DNA of 64,000 nucleotides from Alisma plantago-aquatica (GCA_963693085.1 OY856412.1:1058178244-1058242243); one strand, 5' to 3'; shown: positions 36,741 through 49,958, numbered from the stretch's first letter. A program made the numbers and translations. The notes: a model not told the origin generated them from the sequence alone.

Positions 36741-38404
36741 AAACCCAAGACAAAGATGATGAGTGGAGTATATTAAGGTTTATGTCTTCACCATCACCTA
36801 GTACATAAGGAAGCTAATGTAGTAACAAAATGTTCTTGCCAAAAACATCACAGTTGTGCAGCTGTCTTGTCTAGCCAGTGGAGAGGGATGGAAGAGGTTG
36901 CTAGGTAGAACCTACAATCATTCGAAGACTAAACATGTGTGGTTAATATCCAGATACAACTAGACCGGTAGACCAAGTTGGTAACTACCCAGTTAGCTAG
37001 CTCAGAGCTTGACAAGATGAAAGGTTTGTTAGACAAACCTCAGATGCACCTCTTAGGGAGAATAGGTGGTGAAATCCACCACAAGAGTATTTTAGGGTTT
37101 CTGAGGATTCACCTTGGAAGAATCATGTCGTGTAAGTAGCTCATGATTCTAAGTACACCGTACACCCTGGTACTACCAAGATGGTTAAGGTTTGCAGCGG
37201 CACCTTAGAGTCCTGGAATGAAGAAGGATATAGAGCCATATGTGGCTAAATGTCATGCATGCCAGAGGATGAAGGCTGAACACCAGTAACCTGATGTATT
37301 TCTATAGATGATTGGAAATTCCCAAGTGGAATGGGAGCATATCATCATGGACTTTGTGGCGAGTCTCCCCAAGGCCAAGAAAGGTCATGATGCAATATGG
37401 GTTATGGTAGACTGCCTTACCAAGTCAAGACATTTTCTAGCCTTAGAGACCACTTCCAATGTGACAAATCTAGTTGAATTATATATATGAGATAGATAGT
37501 TTGACTTCATGCTAATTTGAGTTCAGATATTCTTGAGCATGGCCTTAAGTTCACTTACATGTTGTGGATGCAGGTGCATGAAGAACTCAATACTAGATTG
37601 AAGTTCCGTACAATATTTCACCCCCCTGACTGATGGGCAGTCAAGAAAGTATGATCTAGACTTTAGAGGGTCTGATGGGAGTATATGTGCTCGTTTACAA
37701 TGGATCATGGGAGTAGTACCTGCCCCTAGTTGAGTTTTCCTATTATGACAGCTACCACGACCAATATCAAGATGTATGAAACTCTTTATGGGAGGATGTG
37801 TCAATCCTCGCTTCACTAGGATGATGTTGGTGAGAGGACCTTGTAGAGGTCATATAAACCACAATTGTATGCTAATAAAGTTTCTTTGATCGATTAATGG
37901 ATGAGAAATCCCAGGATCGACAGGAGTCGCATGCTGATGTGAAGCAGACTGACTTGTACTTCACTATGGGTGTGTTTTGCAAATCCGTCTACTCTGAGCT
38001 ATGGATAAGAATAAAGGAAAGTTTAGTCCCCGATACATGGGTATGCTTGAGATTTAGGAACAGATTGGTGAAGCTACTTTTGTTTATTCTTACCCCCTCA
38101 GGATAATATGATGCATGATGTGTTCCATATGTCCAATCTAGAGCACTAAGCGAGGTACTCAAGCCATGTGCTAAGCATTGAACCTATTGAACTCCAAGGG
38201 AGGCTGACTTTCCCTGAGTAACCTATGAGGGTATGAGATACCAAGGCGAGAGAGAGCTCAGGAGTAAAGGATAGAGATGGTAAAGGTTCTTTGGAAGCAC
38301 CATGGAGAGGATGAAGCCACGTGAGGGCTGAAGATGGACATGGAAAAGTCTTTTCTAGAATCATTTGTATGTTTGGTGGAAATTGGAGGGCAAAATTCCT
38401 ATAA
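36741..38404 (+). pseudogene. pol: Element D pol, 3' part: end of RNase H, integrase, chromodomain-like tail
   Basis: Several frames together give a decayed gypsy pol C-terminus. A YIKVYVFTIT stretch (about 36767-36796) matches the end of RNase H. HDSKYTVHPGTTKM near 37140-37180 is the integrase zinc finger. VEWEHIIMDFVASLPKAKKG then HDAIWVMVDCLTKSRHFLAL (37326-37447) is the integrase core. TDGQS near 37629 is the later catalytic segment, and MVKVLWKHHGEDEATWGLK near 38277-38335 is the tail, close to element A's version. Stops are frequent throughout. Protease and RT are not visible, so D lost or replaced about half of its internal region. Confidence 0.85.
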
Positions 38405-38415
38405 GAGGGGAAGGA
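38405..38415 (+). other. Polypurine tract of element D
   Basis: GAGGGGAAGGA directly before the 3' LTR start TGTTACAACC. Confidence 0.88.
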
Positions 38416-41326
38416 TGTTACAACCCCAATTTTTGGGTTTATATTGATTGAAATGCACTTTTTTCCAATAAAACGTACATATATGAAAATGTGTATGATT
38501 TATGCAAATGAATGGCTTTCTTTTGCCATATTTCTATTAAATAAGTAATTTTGTTGATCCTAATAAGTTGGTGAGTCCAATGTGATAAAAGGAAGAAAAG
38601 TTGAAAGAAATCAAATAATGCATAAAAGGAAAAGAAATTAAGATAATGATGAGAATTATGTTGAGTTCTCTAAAAATTTATATGATTGATCATCATGGAT
38701 TAGATTTTGAATCCACATGGTTTTTAATGATAAAAGGGATCCAAATAAAGGAAATAGAAGAGAAAGAGAGAGAAAATATGAATAAAATATGCCTTATTAA
38801 GTGATAACTTTCACATGAAGAAAAGTCTCTTTTACTTTCAAGATAAGACTCCAAACTTGGAAAACAAGTAGATTAAGTCATTAATAAGTTTCCCTTAAAA
38901 TTTGGGATTAAAATGAGGTATGGTTTAGGAGTTATTGTTTTTTGAAGTTTCCTAAAGTGAGAGGAATAAACAATGATTTCACAATTATTTTCCAAATCGA
39001 TGTATGTCAATTCCCGACTTTTGTTTTAGCACGTGGCATGACAGCTGTTGGATCAAGATCTAAGGGTATTAGTATCGTCACCTACCTCAAATTAGAATGG
39101 GGAACATGGACTTGAGATGAGGTTTTCTACTCGATTTTCCTCACGACTCAGTGCATGGGAGATTCTGGGAATAGGTCAGTTAGATTCACGAGATCAGTAG
39201 GATCCTATCCAACCTAGGTTTTTCCACCTATCGAGGGATGATTAGAGTTTCCCAAATTTGAGGAATCCTCATTGTCCCTGACATATAAATAGAGGGTCAT
39301 GCACCCTTCTGCGGAGACCCAAAGAAACCTAGAGCATTCAAGCAGGGCCAACAAACTCTCTCGCACATCCAATTCCTTTATGGATCATGTTCATCACCTC
39401 TGCCTAGAGCTTTGTCTCGCCGGAGTTGGAATGACTCCATCCCTCCGATCTAGATCGGCCACCGAGCAATGGGTTGGTGCTTCGAGTTCGGGATAACGAG
39501 AAGAAGGTGGATCCGCTCTTGTCTTTCACTTAGGTGGAGTGAAACGTGAAGTCAACTACTCAGTTGACCATCAGCTCACATGAGAGGGGAGCGCGAGGTT
39601 GAAGACGACTAGTGGTGAAAGGACATCGCTACCCTCGAGCGAGCATCAAGGATGTAAGGGCATTTCTATCTTTTTTCATCCTTTCCTTTAGCGCGTAGGC
39701 AAATTTTCTTGTGGGCCCGGGTGCCGACATGGAGTGAGCCGATTAGCTTAAGCCTGGCCCTACTGGCGTGGCTCAAGTGAGTCAAATGGAATACATTCTC
39801 TGATTGGCCAGAATAAAGTTTTATTGATAAAATCATAACTAATTCTGGGTTTATCCGATGATGACATGTTATATATGATTTTTTATCAGAAAAATGCATG
39901 GAATGCACTAAAATAGAGTTGAAGCATGATTCTATTTGCAACTCAAAAAGTGTATAAAGTTGTCATCTTTAATGGTTTTATTAATTAAAAACCCTAAGTT
40001 TTGATGATAATTAGATCTAATGATGTTCCCTGAATATTTTGAGTTGAATATTAACCTGTTGTTAATAAAAGGAAGAATTATATCTAAAAGATGATTTTCA
40101 TACATTAATGGGCATGAAAACCCTAATTTTGGTGAACATGAATTTTAATGGTTTTTATTTCAAAAATCCATGAATAAGGCAGAGATATGATGATCCTAAG
40201 CCAAATTGAGAATAAATGAACCTTAATATGGATAATTTGAGTAATTAGGAATTTTATGAGTAGAAAAGTTGTTTTAGGGTTTGTTGACCCTAAAAAGGAT
40301 AAAGATTGAGAAATTGATCTAAGAAACCCTAATGAATCCTAATGAGACATAGAAACCTTAGAAAGGTGTCCCAAGTCAATAAGGAGTTGTTTGGGATGTG
40401 ATGGTAACAATTAGGTGTTATACATATTTTTAGGATCAAGGGTTGCTTGATTTGGTTGCTTAGCTTGCTTGATTGGACATCTAGTTGGATTCAGATATCT
40501 TGCTTCTTTTGACTCATAATCAGGTATGTGGTTTTTCTTATGGTTAATTGCTTTAGTTTCACGATTAATTCTAAGGTTTTACCGATTTCTTGCAATTAAA
40601 TGCTTGGATGAACTTTAATTCCTACAATCCATAAAGTGACTGTGATTATCACCATATATTTCTTATGACTTGCCCGAACCTGCATACCACCTATGGGTTT
40701 ATGATTTATGGTATGATGATGATGAGAGGCGAAGCCTGAGAGGGAAGGTCAGACCGAGCCTAGGGTGGGAAGACTGTAGGGTACCTAGAGAGGTGGCCCA
40801 TAAGGTACCAAGCTCAGTATTGAGAAGGTAGACTATTGTCCATTACAGGGACTAAACCCCATGAGAGGGTATACCAAAGAATGGGTAAAAGTGGTTGAGA
40901 AGTTATAATGAAAATATAAATTTTAATTGGTAACAAATATTTGATGTGGGTATCTTGTTACAATATATGTGGAAGTTTTTGGTTTCCCCACATACCCGTA
41001 TAATCCGTTTACTGACTGATGTTTTGTTTGTCACGGTTTTAGGAATACATGAAAGTGGATGAACATTTAAAGTGACATTTAAAGGATAAAGCTAAATAAA
41101 TATTGGAGGATTTAGAAGATAGAACTCTACTTTGGGTAAAGTTCCAAACTCCTATTTTTGAAAGGTATGTGAAAATAATTTTTTTATCCTGTTCTAAGCT
41201 TAGTTGTGGTAGAATTTATTACTTATCTTTTATTATTTGCAAAACCAATTGATCTTGTTTTGGGATAACGACACTAGCTTCTTGGTCTTCATCAATTGGG
41301 GGTTACCGAGGAGTGGGGTCGTTATA
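38416..41326 (+). repeat. Element D 3' LTR (2911 bp)
   Basis: TGTTACAACCCC start is intact here; the end reads GTTATA (decayed from GTTACA). Pairs with 16390-19359. Confidence 0.94.
39284..39291 (+). promoter_or_regulatory. TATA box of element D (3' LTR)
   Basis: TATAAATA followed by GAGGGTCATGCACCC, as in the 5' LTR. Confidence 0.72.
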
Positions 41327-41331
41327 GGAGC
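41327..41331. repeat. Target site duplication of element D, right copy
   Basis: GGAGC, identical to 16385-16389, after which the TRIM's internal sequence resumes. Confidence 0.88.
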
Positions 41332-41522
41332 CACCCTTGCAATGGTAGTGTCTAGGCATGTTGGAAAGGGATGTTTGATTTGATGGAGCCACCCTTGCAT
41401 TGATATCCATTATCGAGAGTTGGGTGTACATGGTCCATTTGGGTTTTCACTAAAATGGGGAAAGTTATGGGGTCATATAGTTTAGCCTTAAACAGGACGT
41501 CAAGAGTCTATGTGGGGGAGAT

Positions 41523-41805
41523 TGTAACATCCCAGAATTTAAGGTCAGATAAAATGATCTTAAAAGGAATGATTTGACTACCCATATCACCAAGGTGCAC
41601 CTCCTTTTTTAGGGAGCTCATCACTAAATTGGTTAAGCATGCTCAACCTAGAGTAGTACTAGGATGGGTGTTTAGTCGAGAAGTTTATACTGGATTACAC
41701 ATGAGTGAGGATAAAGCTCACAATTAAGGCTAGTGGTAATCTGTGGGGCCAATCGTCACTCATGAAACTCTACTAGAGCCTTAGGAAGTGGGCTCATGCA
41801 TTACA
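41523..41805 (+). repeat. Cassandra-like TRIM 3' LTR (283 bp)
   Basis: TGTAACATCC to GCATTACA, preceded by the purine run GGGGGAG at 41514-41520. Followed by AGGG, which also stands just before the 5' LTR. Confidence 0.87.
41631..41690 (+). promoter_or_regulatory. 5S rRNA-like segment in TRIM 3' LTR
   Basis: GGTTAAGCATGCT then AGAGTAGTACTAGGATGGG, better preserved in the box C region than the 5' LTR copy. Confidence 0.82.
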
Positions 41806-42680
41806 AGGGTTATTAATATTTTGTACTTCTCCAATTATATTTCCATATAGTATATCTAGAATATCAATTAATCTTATCACGTATATGTAACCACTGTACT
41901 ATGTTACTAATCATTTCATCTCTCTCTATGTTTCTAATATAAACATTGGAGATATGGTCCATATCCATGTTATTCCTTTCACCATCAATTTTATTGATCT
42001 ACATTATTTCTATAATGACTACCTTAATTGACATAGATCCATATTCTCTTTATACAATTTCTATTCACAAGCATAAATTTAAGTATTCTAAAGCCACTCA
42101 TTCATATACATCATAATATAGATTATGTCTCAATTAGATATTAAATCCAATGTACCTATTGTGGTAGAAATATAATCCAACGTTATAAATCAACATATGA
42201 ATTTGTTTATAACCAAATATATACATTTATATTCCTTATTCATAGTCTTTCTCCTAGTGTACATTTTAGTTATTATAATTTTTGTCTAAAATTAGTTCAA
42301 CATGTTTATTTGGGGTAAGGAACTTTATTGATTCATTTCTTAAACATTGATAGTAAATACATCTAGATTTCTAGTTTCCCAACATAGTGAAATACAATCA
42401 TTTAACAATTTCTACAACTTCAACTAAGGAATTTGCTTCCTATATGCTGTTATACATATACTATTATAAGTACATCCCCCGACATGTCTACCATATAGTT
42501 AAATGATAAAGATCCACAATATATACTAAGTTATCCTTTATCTTGTTTACTGATGTTATTATACTGAAATCAAATACCATATATCTATCGAGTTTTTGTT
42601 ATCTTATTATTTGGATTCTCGTATGATAAGACTAGGTTACGAATCTAAAATAGAGGATCAAGGAAACTCATCTATAGGTC
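41806..42680. other. Sequence H, segment 2 (AT-rich, unidentified)
   Basis: AT-rich DNA between the TRIM and the copia element. No domain or repeat recognised. Confidence 0.45.
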
Positions 42681-42839
42681 ATGTTTTGGGACTCATCTTT
42701 AATGATGGGTCACCATATTAAATGTGAATGGTTGAGGGAAGTAAAAAACTTGTCCATTGACTCCATGGATCTAAATGAAGTTGAAGCTTTAATGGTGAGG
42801 GTTTTGAGGTTTTTGGTCCTTGATAAAGTCGTCCATGAG
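42681..42839 (+). CDS. Left half of an open frame interrupted by copia element G, function unknown
   Basis: An ATG frame of 53 codons runs to the exact insertion point of the copia LTR (last codon GAG at 42837-42839). Removing the LTR element and one target duplicate joins it in frame to 52533-52694 (54 codons including the stop). The joined frame would be about 106 residues and includes the phrases LNEVEALMVRVLRFLVLDK (left) and AIPKLGGIRMVQYLSSLVV (right). I do not recognise the protein. It could be an exon or gene fragment carried by H, or an open frame by chance in AT-rich DNA. Confidence 0.35.
42835..42839. repeat. Target site duplication of element G, left copy
   Basis: ATGAG before the LTR versus GTGAG at 52528-52532 after the other LTR: four of five match. 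Confidence 0.65.
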
Positions 42840-44978
42840 TGTCAGGAAATATGGATTCAGATAGGCAATAGAAACGAAACAATTATCTTCCATATTCCCT
42901 TTTAACAGACGATTGCGTCAACAACTATGTAATGGGAAGAATGGTTTACAAGGTCATACTTGTTCTTGGAGCAAGTGCAATGACTATTCCTCATTGCATT
43001 ATGCAACTTTCTTCATGTTGCACTCGAACACATATGAATAGCTCCTAGTTGATTACCACGAACAACAACCTTACTTTGTCCTCCTAATGGGAAAAGCTCC
43101 TCACCTCTATGGTAGTCCACACAGACAACTAGGAACTCCTGTTGTTCTAGTAGAGAAACTAGGAAGGAGTTGTTCCTCTCTATTGATGTACTAGCACCAA
43201 CTAGCTCTCCCATAATTGTTCTCCCTTGCTATCCCTCCCTTTTGTGGGTAGGAATTGCTTGGGTTATCTCGTTACCACAACTAAAGAAGATGAATAATTT
43301 TCAGAGGAGATTGAGTTGTATCTGAGAAGCCCCCAATACCCCTCTATTTATAGGAGGGTTAAGGTCAGGGTTCCCAGTATGAGTGGGAGAAGAAGTGACC
43401 AAAATTTCACAAATTTTCACAAAGTGTGTGAGGTAAAATGGTTACTTCACAAATGAACCAATCGGTTCAACCCTTGAACCAGTCATTTCATCATGTTTCC
43501 CAATCACAATTGTATTAGAAATTAATATCCACTTTCATGAACAACATGATGTCATCACAAATCATTGAATCAATTAAATTGATCCACTAACCGCTCAGTT
43601 CACAACATGAGCTAGTCAGTTCATGGACCTAAGTTGATCAGTTCACTTCTTGAACCAGTCAGTTCATTGTCCATAATTTCCAATGTTGATTCTATTGACT
43701 TGATCCACAAAATGGTCAGTTCAACAATTAAGTCGGTCAGTTCACTATTCAGTCACTCAATATTCAACCAATGTTGTTAAAATTGAGTATGTAACTCTTT
43801 AATAATCAAGTTTAAACCATATTGATGAATGAACTCCTATTACAAGTGTGTCCTATGTGTGTGACCCTATAGGTTACAAGTTACATTGGTAGTGTATGTC
43901 CATTACCAACTTATGTCATCAAAAGCAAAGAGCAATGTCTATTAACACATCATTTCTACTCAAGTAACTGCAAATTTGGAGAAGAACTTCAACCTACAAT
44001 ATGTGATTGGTGTTAAAATGATCGTATAATTCCTTTGTCTCTGATATCTATTATTGAACTCAAGGCATGGGATTGTCATCCTCTCAATGTTCAATCCATG
44101 TTCATTGAACTAGAGTAGACTGTTTGAGATATATGGACCTCAATATCATACATTGATTCACATGTGCATGCACATGCTTTTCTTAGTCTCTCGTATCAAG
44201 TGGCCATGATATCAAACTCTTATAGGAGGGATAAATCCCATCTACATCACTCATAGTCATCCCCATGTGTCACAGTGCATCCAATCACCTTTATGGAAAC
44301 CCTTACTCAAGGTCACACTGGATGATGTCAAAGTACACTGAATGACATGCGATGAGTGTAGTGATTTCAGGTCTAAGAACCACAATCACCACCTTCACTA
44401 TGAGAGATGACTATGACCACCAATTATGGTTTCCATGTGTCACTCTCAAGGTGGGTCTGTCTGATAGACTATTCACCAACAAGAATCCAACGGTATATTA
44501 CGTAGAAATAGTATTCTTTGCTATTTCATTGATCCTCAGATGAGGATTCTTGAACAGAGAACAACCAAAGCCTCTACTGCAAGATGCTCCATTTTTCCAT
44601 AAAAATGTGTTTGCTCAATCAAATTTGTGCTTGGTTTGATATCACATATCATGATTGATGAGATTCTGGCACCAACCAACACACACTCTAGTCATATGTG
44701 TTATTGTTGTCTATTAGCCTTCCACAATAACATCTGACTAGGGACATAACAATAATCTACATAATCTTGACATTTGTATGATTTCGTTGTTCAGGTCATC
44801 AATCCAAAGACACACATCATTATGTCATTCTTAAGACATTCATTATGTTTCCTCATTATCTCATAACTAAGTGAAACATAAATAAATTGGATGATTTCCT
44901 TTATTATTAATCAAGTACTTTATAAGATATGCCACCACAATCATCATATGATTGGCTATCTAGGCATACATACCAACA
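42840..44978 (-). repeat. Element G 3' LTR (2139 bp)
   Basis: Plus strand starts TGTCAGGAAATATGG and ends CATACATACCAACA. Matches 50501-52527. It contains repeated GTCAGTTCA-type phrases around 43440-43760. Confidence 0.92.
43345..43352 (-). promoter_or_regulatory. TATA box of element G (3' LTR)
   Basis: TATAAATA on the minus strand, conserved in the other LTR at 51006-51013. Confidence 0.7.
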
Positions 44979-47900
44979 GACTCCCACTTGCACTTAGAGT
45001 CAATCACCCACGAATCTTATTCTTAGTGATCTAAACATGTCCATCATGTTTCTACTGTACAAGTGCTAATCCAAAGAGTTAGCAACATTTTGCCTTTAGT
45101 CAGTATATTGCATGTTCACATCTCTTCACTGTACAACATCTCATATAAAATGGAATTTTGATAGAATGCTATATGATATTCCTAACATAATCAATATCTT
45201 GGCATAGTATTTCTACCATGTCATCAATGGTTGGAACATCTCATAAGTTCATTTAAATGAACTTCTAGATCCATACAGTATCCAATCCTATGTTCTCAAC
45301 ACCGGGATACTCGACCTCTATTGTCGAATTTAAATAATGGTATGTAGTTCAGCCCTTTCCAACTCACAACTCTTCTTTTAAAATTAAACACAGTTTTATA
45401 TTGTGTTCATTCTCTATTATTTTGGAAGCTTGCATTGGTGTAAGACTTTACACCCAACTCTTCTTTATCATATTAGTGCAACAACTGATCTTTTAGTGCT
45501 TCTCAAGTACCAATGGATGTTCTTTCCAATGATCTTCATTGGAATCTGACTGATATCATATTGTCATGCTCAATACATACAAGATTATGGGATGGGTACA
45601 TTATATTTCATACACAATATATCCACATTTTGGTGCATATGGCATCTAACTCATGTTTTCCATTCTTCATAAGATCGGAACATAGGGTCCTAGAGAGACT
45701 AATCCCATATACCATGGACATATTCTCTCTCATTGAATCCTTCATGTTGAACCCTTTCAACATCTTGCCAATATATGTACTCAAATTTAGGTTAAGCAAC
45801 TTTCCAGAACTATCTCTATAGATCTTAATTCCTATCACATAGGATGTTTCTCCTAATCCTTCTTCAAGAAGGAGATTTCCACACTAGGATTCAATACTTG
45901 GTATTGAGATGTTATTCCTCATAAATATGTGGAATATTTATATGTCCCACTAAATCTTTTATAATCACAAAATTTATCTTTTATCTTGACTTAAGTCAAA
46001 CTCTTTGAATTTCTTGTCAAATAAAGATTCTAGACTTGAGAGGCTTGTTTCCAACCTATAGGTTCAACATTGTAGCTTATAGACTTTATTTGTATTAATG
46101 GAGTTATAAAACCTTCAGGTTGTATCACACACACATCCTCTCATTTTTTCTTAAAGAAATGAGGTTTTAATCTTCATATGCCAAATCTCACAGTCTTTAC
46201 AAGATACAACAATAAGCATGTCAAAAGGGATTTCATCATGTTCAACGCTTTGAACTGGTTTGAAAACTTTTCAATCAATCTATCCTTTTATGTTATCCAT
46301 GTTAGTCTTTCTTCTTGAAATTCCAACTGTACCTTATGGATTTTATCCCTCTAGGTGGTACCACCAAGGTCATACCTTGTTGGTGTTCATGGATACCATT
46401 CTGGATGTAATGGACTCAAGCCATTTCTTAGACTCTGGTTCCTTAATAGTTCATAGTTGATCATGTTATGATGAACTCACAACTTATTAGAGTTATAGGA
46501 TTCTCAATCCTTTACTCTCATACATGTTCTACTAGAACTACAAGTTTTGTGTTATAGAAATAAAATTTTGAGTTTCCACAACAATTTGTGCTTCTCCTTG
46601 TCCTCATTGTACCTTCTTGTTGACCTCGAACTTTTTGATTTTTACTTTGCTCTCACTAATTCTCTTAGAATTCAGCTATCCTAGCAACAAACATTTTGTT
46701 ATTGGATTGAGATAAGTAGTGTTCAACAAACTAACATTTATATGGTTTTTGGATAAGCCTTTTCAAGAAACTACTTTCTTTATATAAGTTTCAATCCGTA
46801 AGACATATCATGATTTTTCCCATACCATATCTTATATGGTATCTTGCAAACCATTTTGACGGTACATTGTTTTAGTGTAAAGCATGTGTCTAAAAGGAAA
46901 TTAGAAGATTAGATTAAATAATAATATCATCATGACTCATCAGGATGTGACCCCTTTTCCTTGATGCATCATCATGTTTTAGGTGGAATTGATTGCGATA
47001 CACTATCAAAGTCTCTCCAGAAGGTCCTCAAATTATTGATGTAAAGTATTTCAACATTTGATCATATCAAAGTTTCTTAATACTTCTATCAAAGTTATAC
47101 TTCATTTATAATCTTTTGAACACTTCAATAGATTCATGTTTGTATTTTACCAGATACATATCTACTAAAATCATCAGTAAATATAATGAAATACAAATAA
47201 CTATCTCTAGCATTTATTCTGAAAGTCTTTGTACATCATTATGCAAAAGTCCAGTAGAATGCTTATTCTCCCACTACACCTAGTGAGAGGTGGTTTGTCA
47301 TCTTACTCATATATAAGACTTGCATGTTTCTTATTGGTTCAATAATAAAAAAAAGTCTAGATAAACATCCACATGGATTTTCAAAGTGTATTTCTTATAT
47401 ATGTGCTCTAGATGACAACACAATAGATTGTTTGAGTTATCAATTGTAATCCTGTAGGTATTTATGTAATAAACATTCATATTTAGATCTTATCATATAA
47501 ATATCATAAGACATTTAGGGCATTGCAATACAAGATCACATTGTTGAAATTGAACAGTTAACAAAGCTTTATTAATTATCATCCTCGTCCATTCAAGATG
47601 CATAAACTAAAATGTTTCTATTATTGGCATAATAAAATAGCAGTTCATCTAACTCTATCACATGCCCTACAGGATAAGATAAATTCTAAATGTAGATTTA
47701 AATTGCAGAAACTCTTGCTGCAAACAATCCATCCTTGCCCTTTAGTAAAGTCTTACTTCTTATCTGATCTTGCATATCAAACATATGTCAGATCTACATA
47801 TGGTATCATATACCTAAGATGAAGAAGTATTCAGATTTATCTTATCATGTATATACTTAAGACTGAGTTATCTACCCCCTCCTCCTTCTTCCTTAGTTTC
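44979..47900 (-). pseudogene. pol: Element G pol remnant (protease to RNase H, mostly unreadable)
   Basis: Copia polyprotein region with many stops and frame changes. The clear parts are RT: QPEGFITPL followed by IKSISYNVEPIGWKQAS on the minus strand near 46040-46120, and GIKIYRDSSGKLLNLNLSTY, IGKMLKGFNM then a TLCSDLMK segment at 45608-45832. These parallel the copia phrases for the RT palm and the RT to RNase H junction. Protease and integrase cannot be delimited with confidence between 46200 and 47900. A short purine run (TGGGAGTC on the minus strand, 44980-44988) at the edge of the 3' LTR is the likely purine tract. Confidence 0.75.
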
Positions 47901-47929
47901 TCCAGGTAGAGCGGGCAATTCCTCTTCCA

Positions 47930-48740
47930 ATGTCCAGGCTAATGATAGTGGTGATAATTATATCCCTTATTTACTCCTCCCTTTGACTTGAATGTTAAAG
48001 ACTTGGACTTCTGAACAACTTTAGAACCATTCTTAGCTTTTTCCTTTGCCTTTAGACTCCCCTTTTAGTTTGTTGACCATCATCAAAAAATTGGGCTTGT
48101 CTTTCTTCATTTGTGCCTCAACTATTCTCAACATGCCAATTAACTCTGTCAACATCTTGTCAAAGTCATTCATGTTGTAGTTCATGACAAACTGATTGTA
48201 TGACTCTAGTAGAGACTACAAAATCACATTAGTGACCAACTTTTGATCCAAAGGGAATCTCAGTCTTGAAAGGTTCTCCACACACCCAATTAGCTTGAGA
48301 GCATGAGGACCTACTAGATCTCCTTTTGCCATGTTACATTTGAACAATGCCTTGGAGACATCATATCTCTCCTGTCTTGCTTGATCTTGGAACATATTCT
48401 TAAGATGTATGACCATCTCAATAAAATCCATGTTCTCATATTGTCTCTTTAACTCATAGTTCATGGATCACACCATTAGGAATTTGAAATCAACAATATC
48501 CTAAATGTGCTTCTTGTCAGCATCCCTATAAGCCTTAGGTGCATTGGGAAGAGCTTCATCTAGCTTTGGTTCCTCTAGGACATAGAGCTTGCTTTGCTGT
48601 ATGAGAACAATTCTTAGCATCCTGAAACAGTGATGGAATTTATCCCATTCAACTTGTACTTCTTGAGGAGTGATCATAGAGAAAATGTGTTTTTGCATGT
48701 TGCCATTTGATTCTACAAGAGAAATTTGCAATTTTGTCAA
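47930..48740 (-). pseudogene. gag: Element G gag remnant (copia UBN2-like)
   Basis: Minus-strand gag in one main frame from about 48740. Landmarks are FRMLRIVLIQQSKLYVLEEP, PNAPKAYRDADKKHI, YENMDFIEMVIHLKNMFQDQ, ARQERYDVSKALFKCNMAKG and QFVMNYNMNDFDKMLTELIG. These are hallmarks of plant copia gag proteins. In-frame stops occur near 48501 (TAG), 48465-48480 and 48216. The CCHC knuckle region (about 47925-47985) reads YHHYH followed by PGHWKRNCPLY, so the first two cysteines are lost. The true start is uncertain because the N-terminus may lie in another frame. Confidence 0.87.
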
Positions 48741-49958
48741 AACTCATTTTGATTTTATTTGTATAAATTTTATGATGTTCAATCCAGTCTTTAAACTAAA
48801 TATCACTCTCATTATTTCTTTCAAATTGATAATCCTCAATTATCAACTATAAGGATTGAAGAGCACAAACTTCCAATGAGCCAAGATCTAAAACAATTGA
48901 ATTATTACCCAACCAAACCCAACGTCCATAATCAATCACTAAGTTAGGCAACATTTGCCAATTGCATCTTGTGCAATTCTTGGATAGAGGATATGTGCAA
49001 ATCCTTGCCATAGTCATTTGCATGCCTCTAGGTGCTTAATCTCACTAAGGATACTCAGTTAATCCTAACTCAAAATCCAACATGATGCAAATGCACCCCG
49101 CTTGGCAGATCCACATAACTACCATCACACTTCCACAAGATAGATAGCACACCACGCTTGGCATGCCTACGCATAATTGATCAAGATTTTTATGTGTGTT
49201 GCTAGTGGAAAAAATATTAGACTTAATATGTTTGATTGAGGGATTATATATATATTAATATATATACATATACGTATCCAATCACTACATACTATAGTAT
49301 GTATTGTGTACATGCTATATCCCAAAAATGTAAACATGCAATACAAAACATTAGTGATGGTTATGACCATACTAGTGTAATTCCTTGGATCCAAAAGGAA
49401 CTAAAAATACCTAGGTCTACATCTCATGCATGAACCTATTGTGGGTGTATATTTGTGCTTGAGCCAATCCTAGTTGATTGGTTCAACCCTTGAACTGGTC
49501 GCCTTGCCTCTCGGTCAGTCGGTTGGGCTGTTCGATCGATCTCTAGCCTCCAATCCAACTGATGATCAGTTGGGTCTCCAACCAATTGTTTCATCTCCTC
49601 CTTTCATCTATCCTCCTTGGTCATGGTCGACTCGTCTCATGAAATGATCATCTCATGAAGGTTTTTTTTGTCGTAACAATAAAAGAAACTATTCTATTGC
49701 TATTGACCTATTACATGGTAATGAGAAACCTCGAGTTCCATTCAAGGGGAGCATAGGTAGGAAAGAATAATACTTTTACATTGGGAAGAAGGTTGTGGCT
49801 CAGTTTGCAAACTGAGATATAAACATGAATAAACAAACCATCTAACCACACATATATTTGGGTTATTTTCTATAACCATGCAACACATCCACCATCAAAC
49901 CCAATTTCTAGGGAGATGCGTGTTAATTGCATACATATCATATATATATAGGGTGTTA

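Larger units (their letters stand above)
16390..41326 (+). mobile_element. Element D: degraded Ty3/gypsy retrotransposon inside the TRIM
   Basis: LTRs 16390-19359 and 38416-41326 (about 2.95 kb) flanked by the exact 5-bp duplication GGAGC. The primer site is at 19362-19374, the purine tract GAGGGGAAGGA just before the 3' LTR. Only a gag N-terminal remnant and the end of pol survive in the internal region; the part between is replaced by unrecognised DNA and by element C (21698-36007). It is a relative of element A: shared LTR ends (GTCGTTACA), shared hairpin, and the same basic gag N-terminus and pol tail. The LTRs differ at roughly one position in ten in the stretches I compared. Confidence 0.93.
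15983..41805 (+). mobile_element. Cassandra-like TRIM carrying 5S rRNA-like LTRs, split by element D
   Basis: Two short LTRs of 290 and 283 bp, TGTAACAT to ATTACA, flank an internal region of about 310 bp (16273-16389 plus 41327-41522) that codes for nothing. A Met-tRNA primer site follows the left LTR and a GGGGGAG purine tract precedes the right one. Both LTRs hold 5S rRNA-like sequence, which with the size and primer site identifies the Cassandra group of terminal-repeat retrotransposons in miniature. AGGG is found just before the left LTR and just after the right LTR, a likely short target duplication. Element D (and C within it) occupies 16390-41326. Such elements are non-autonomous and depend on enzymes from other elements. 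Confidence 0.82.
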
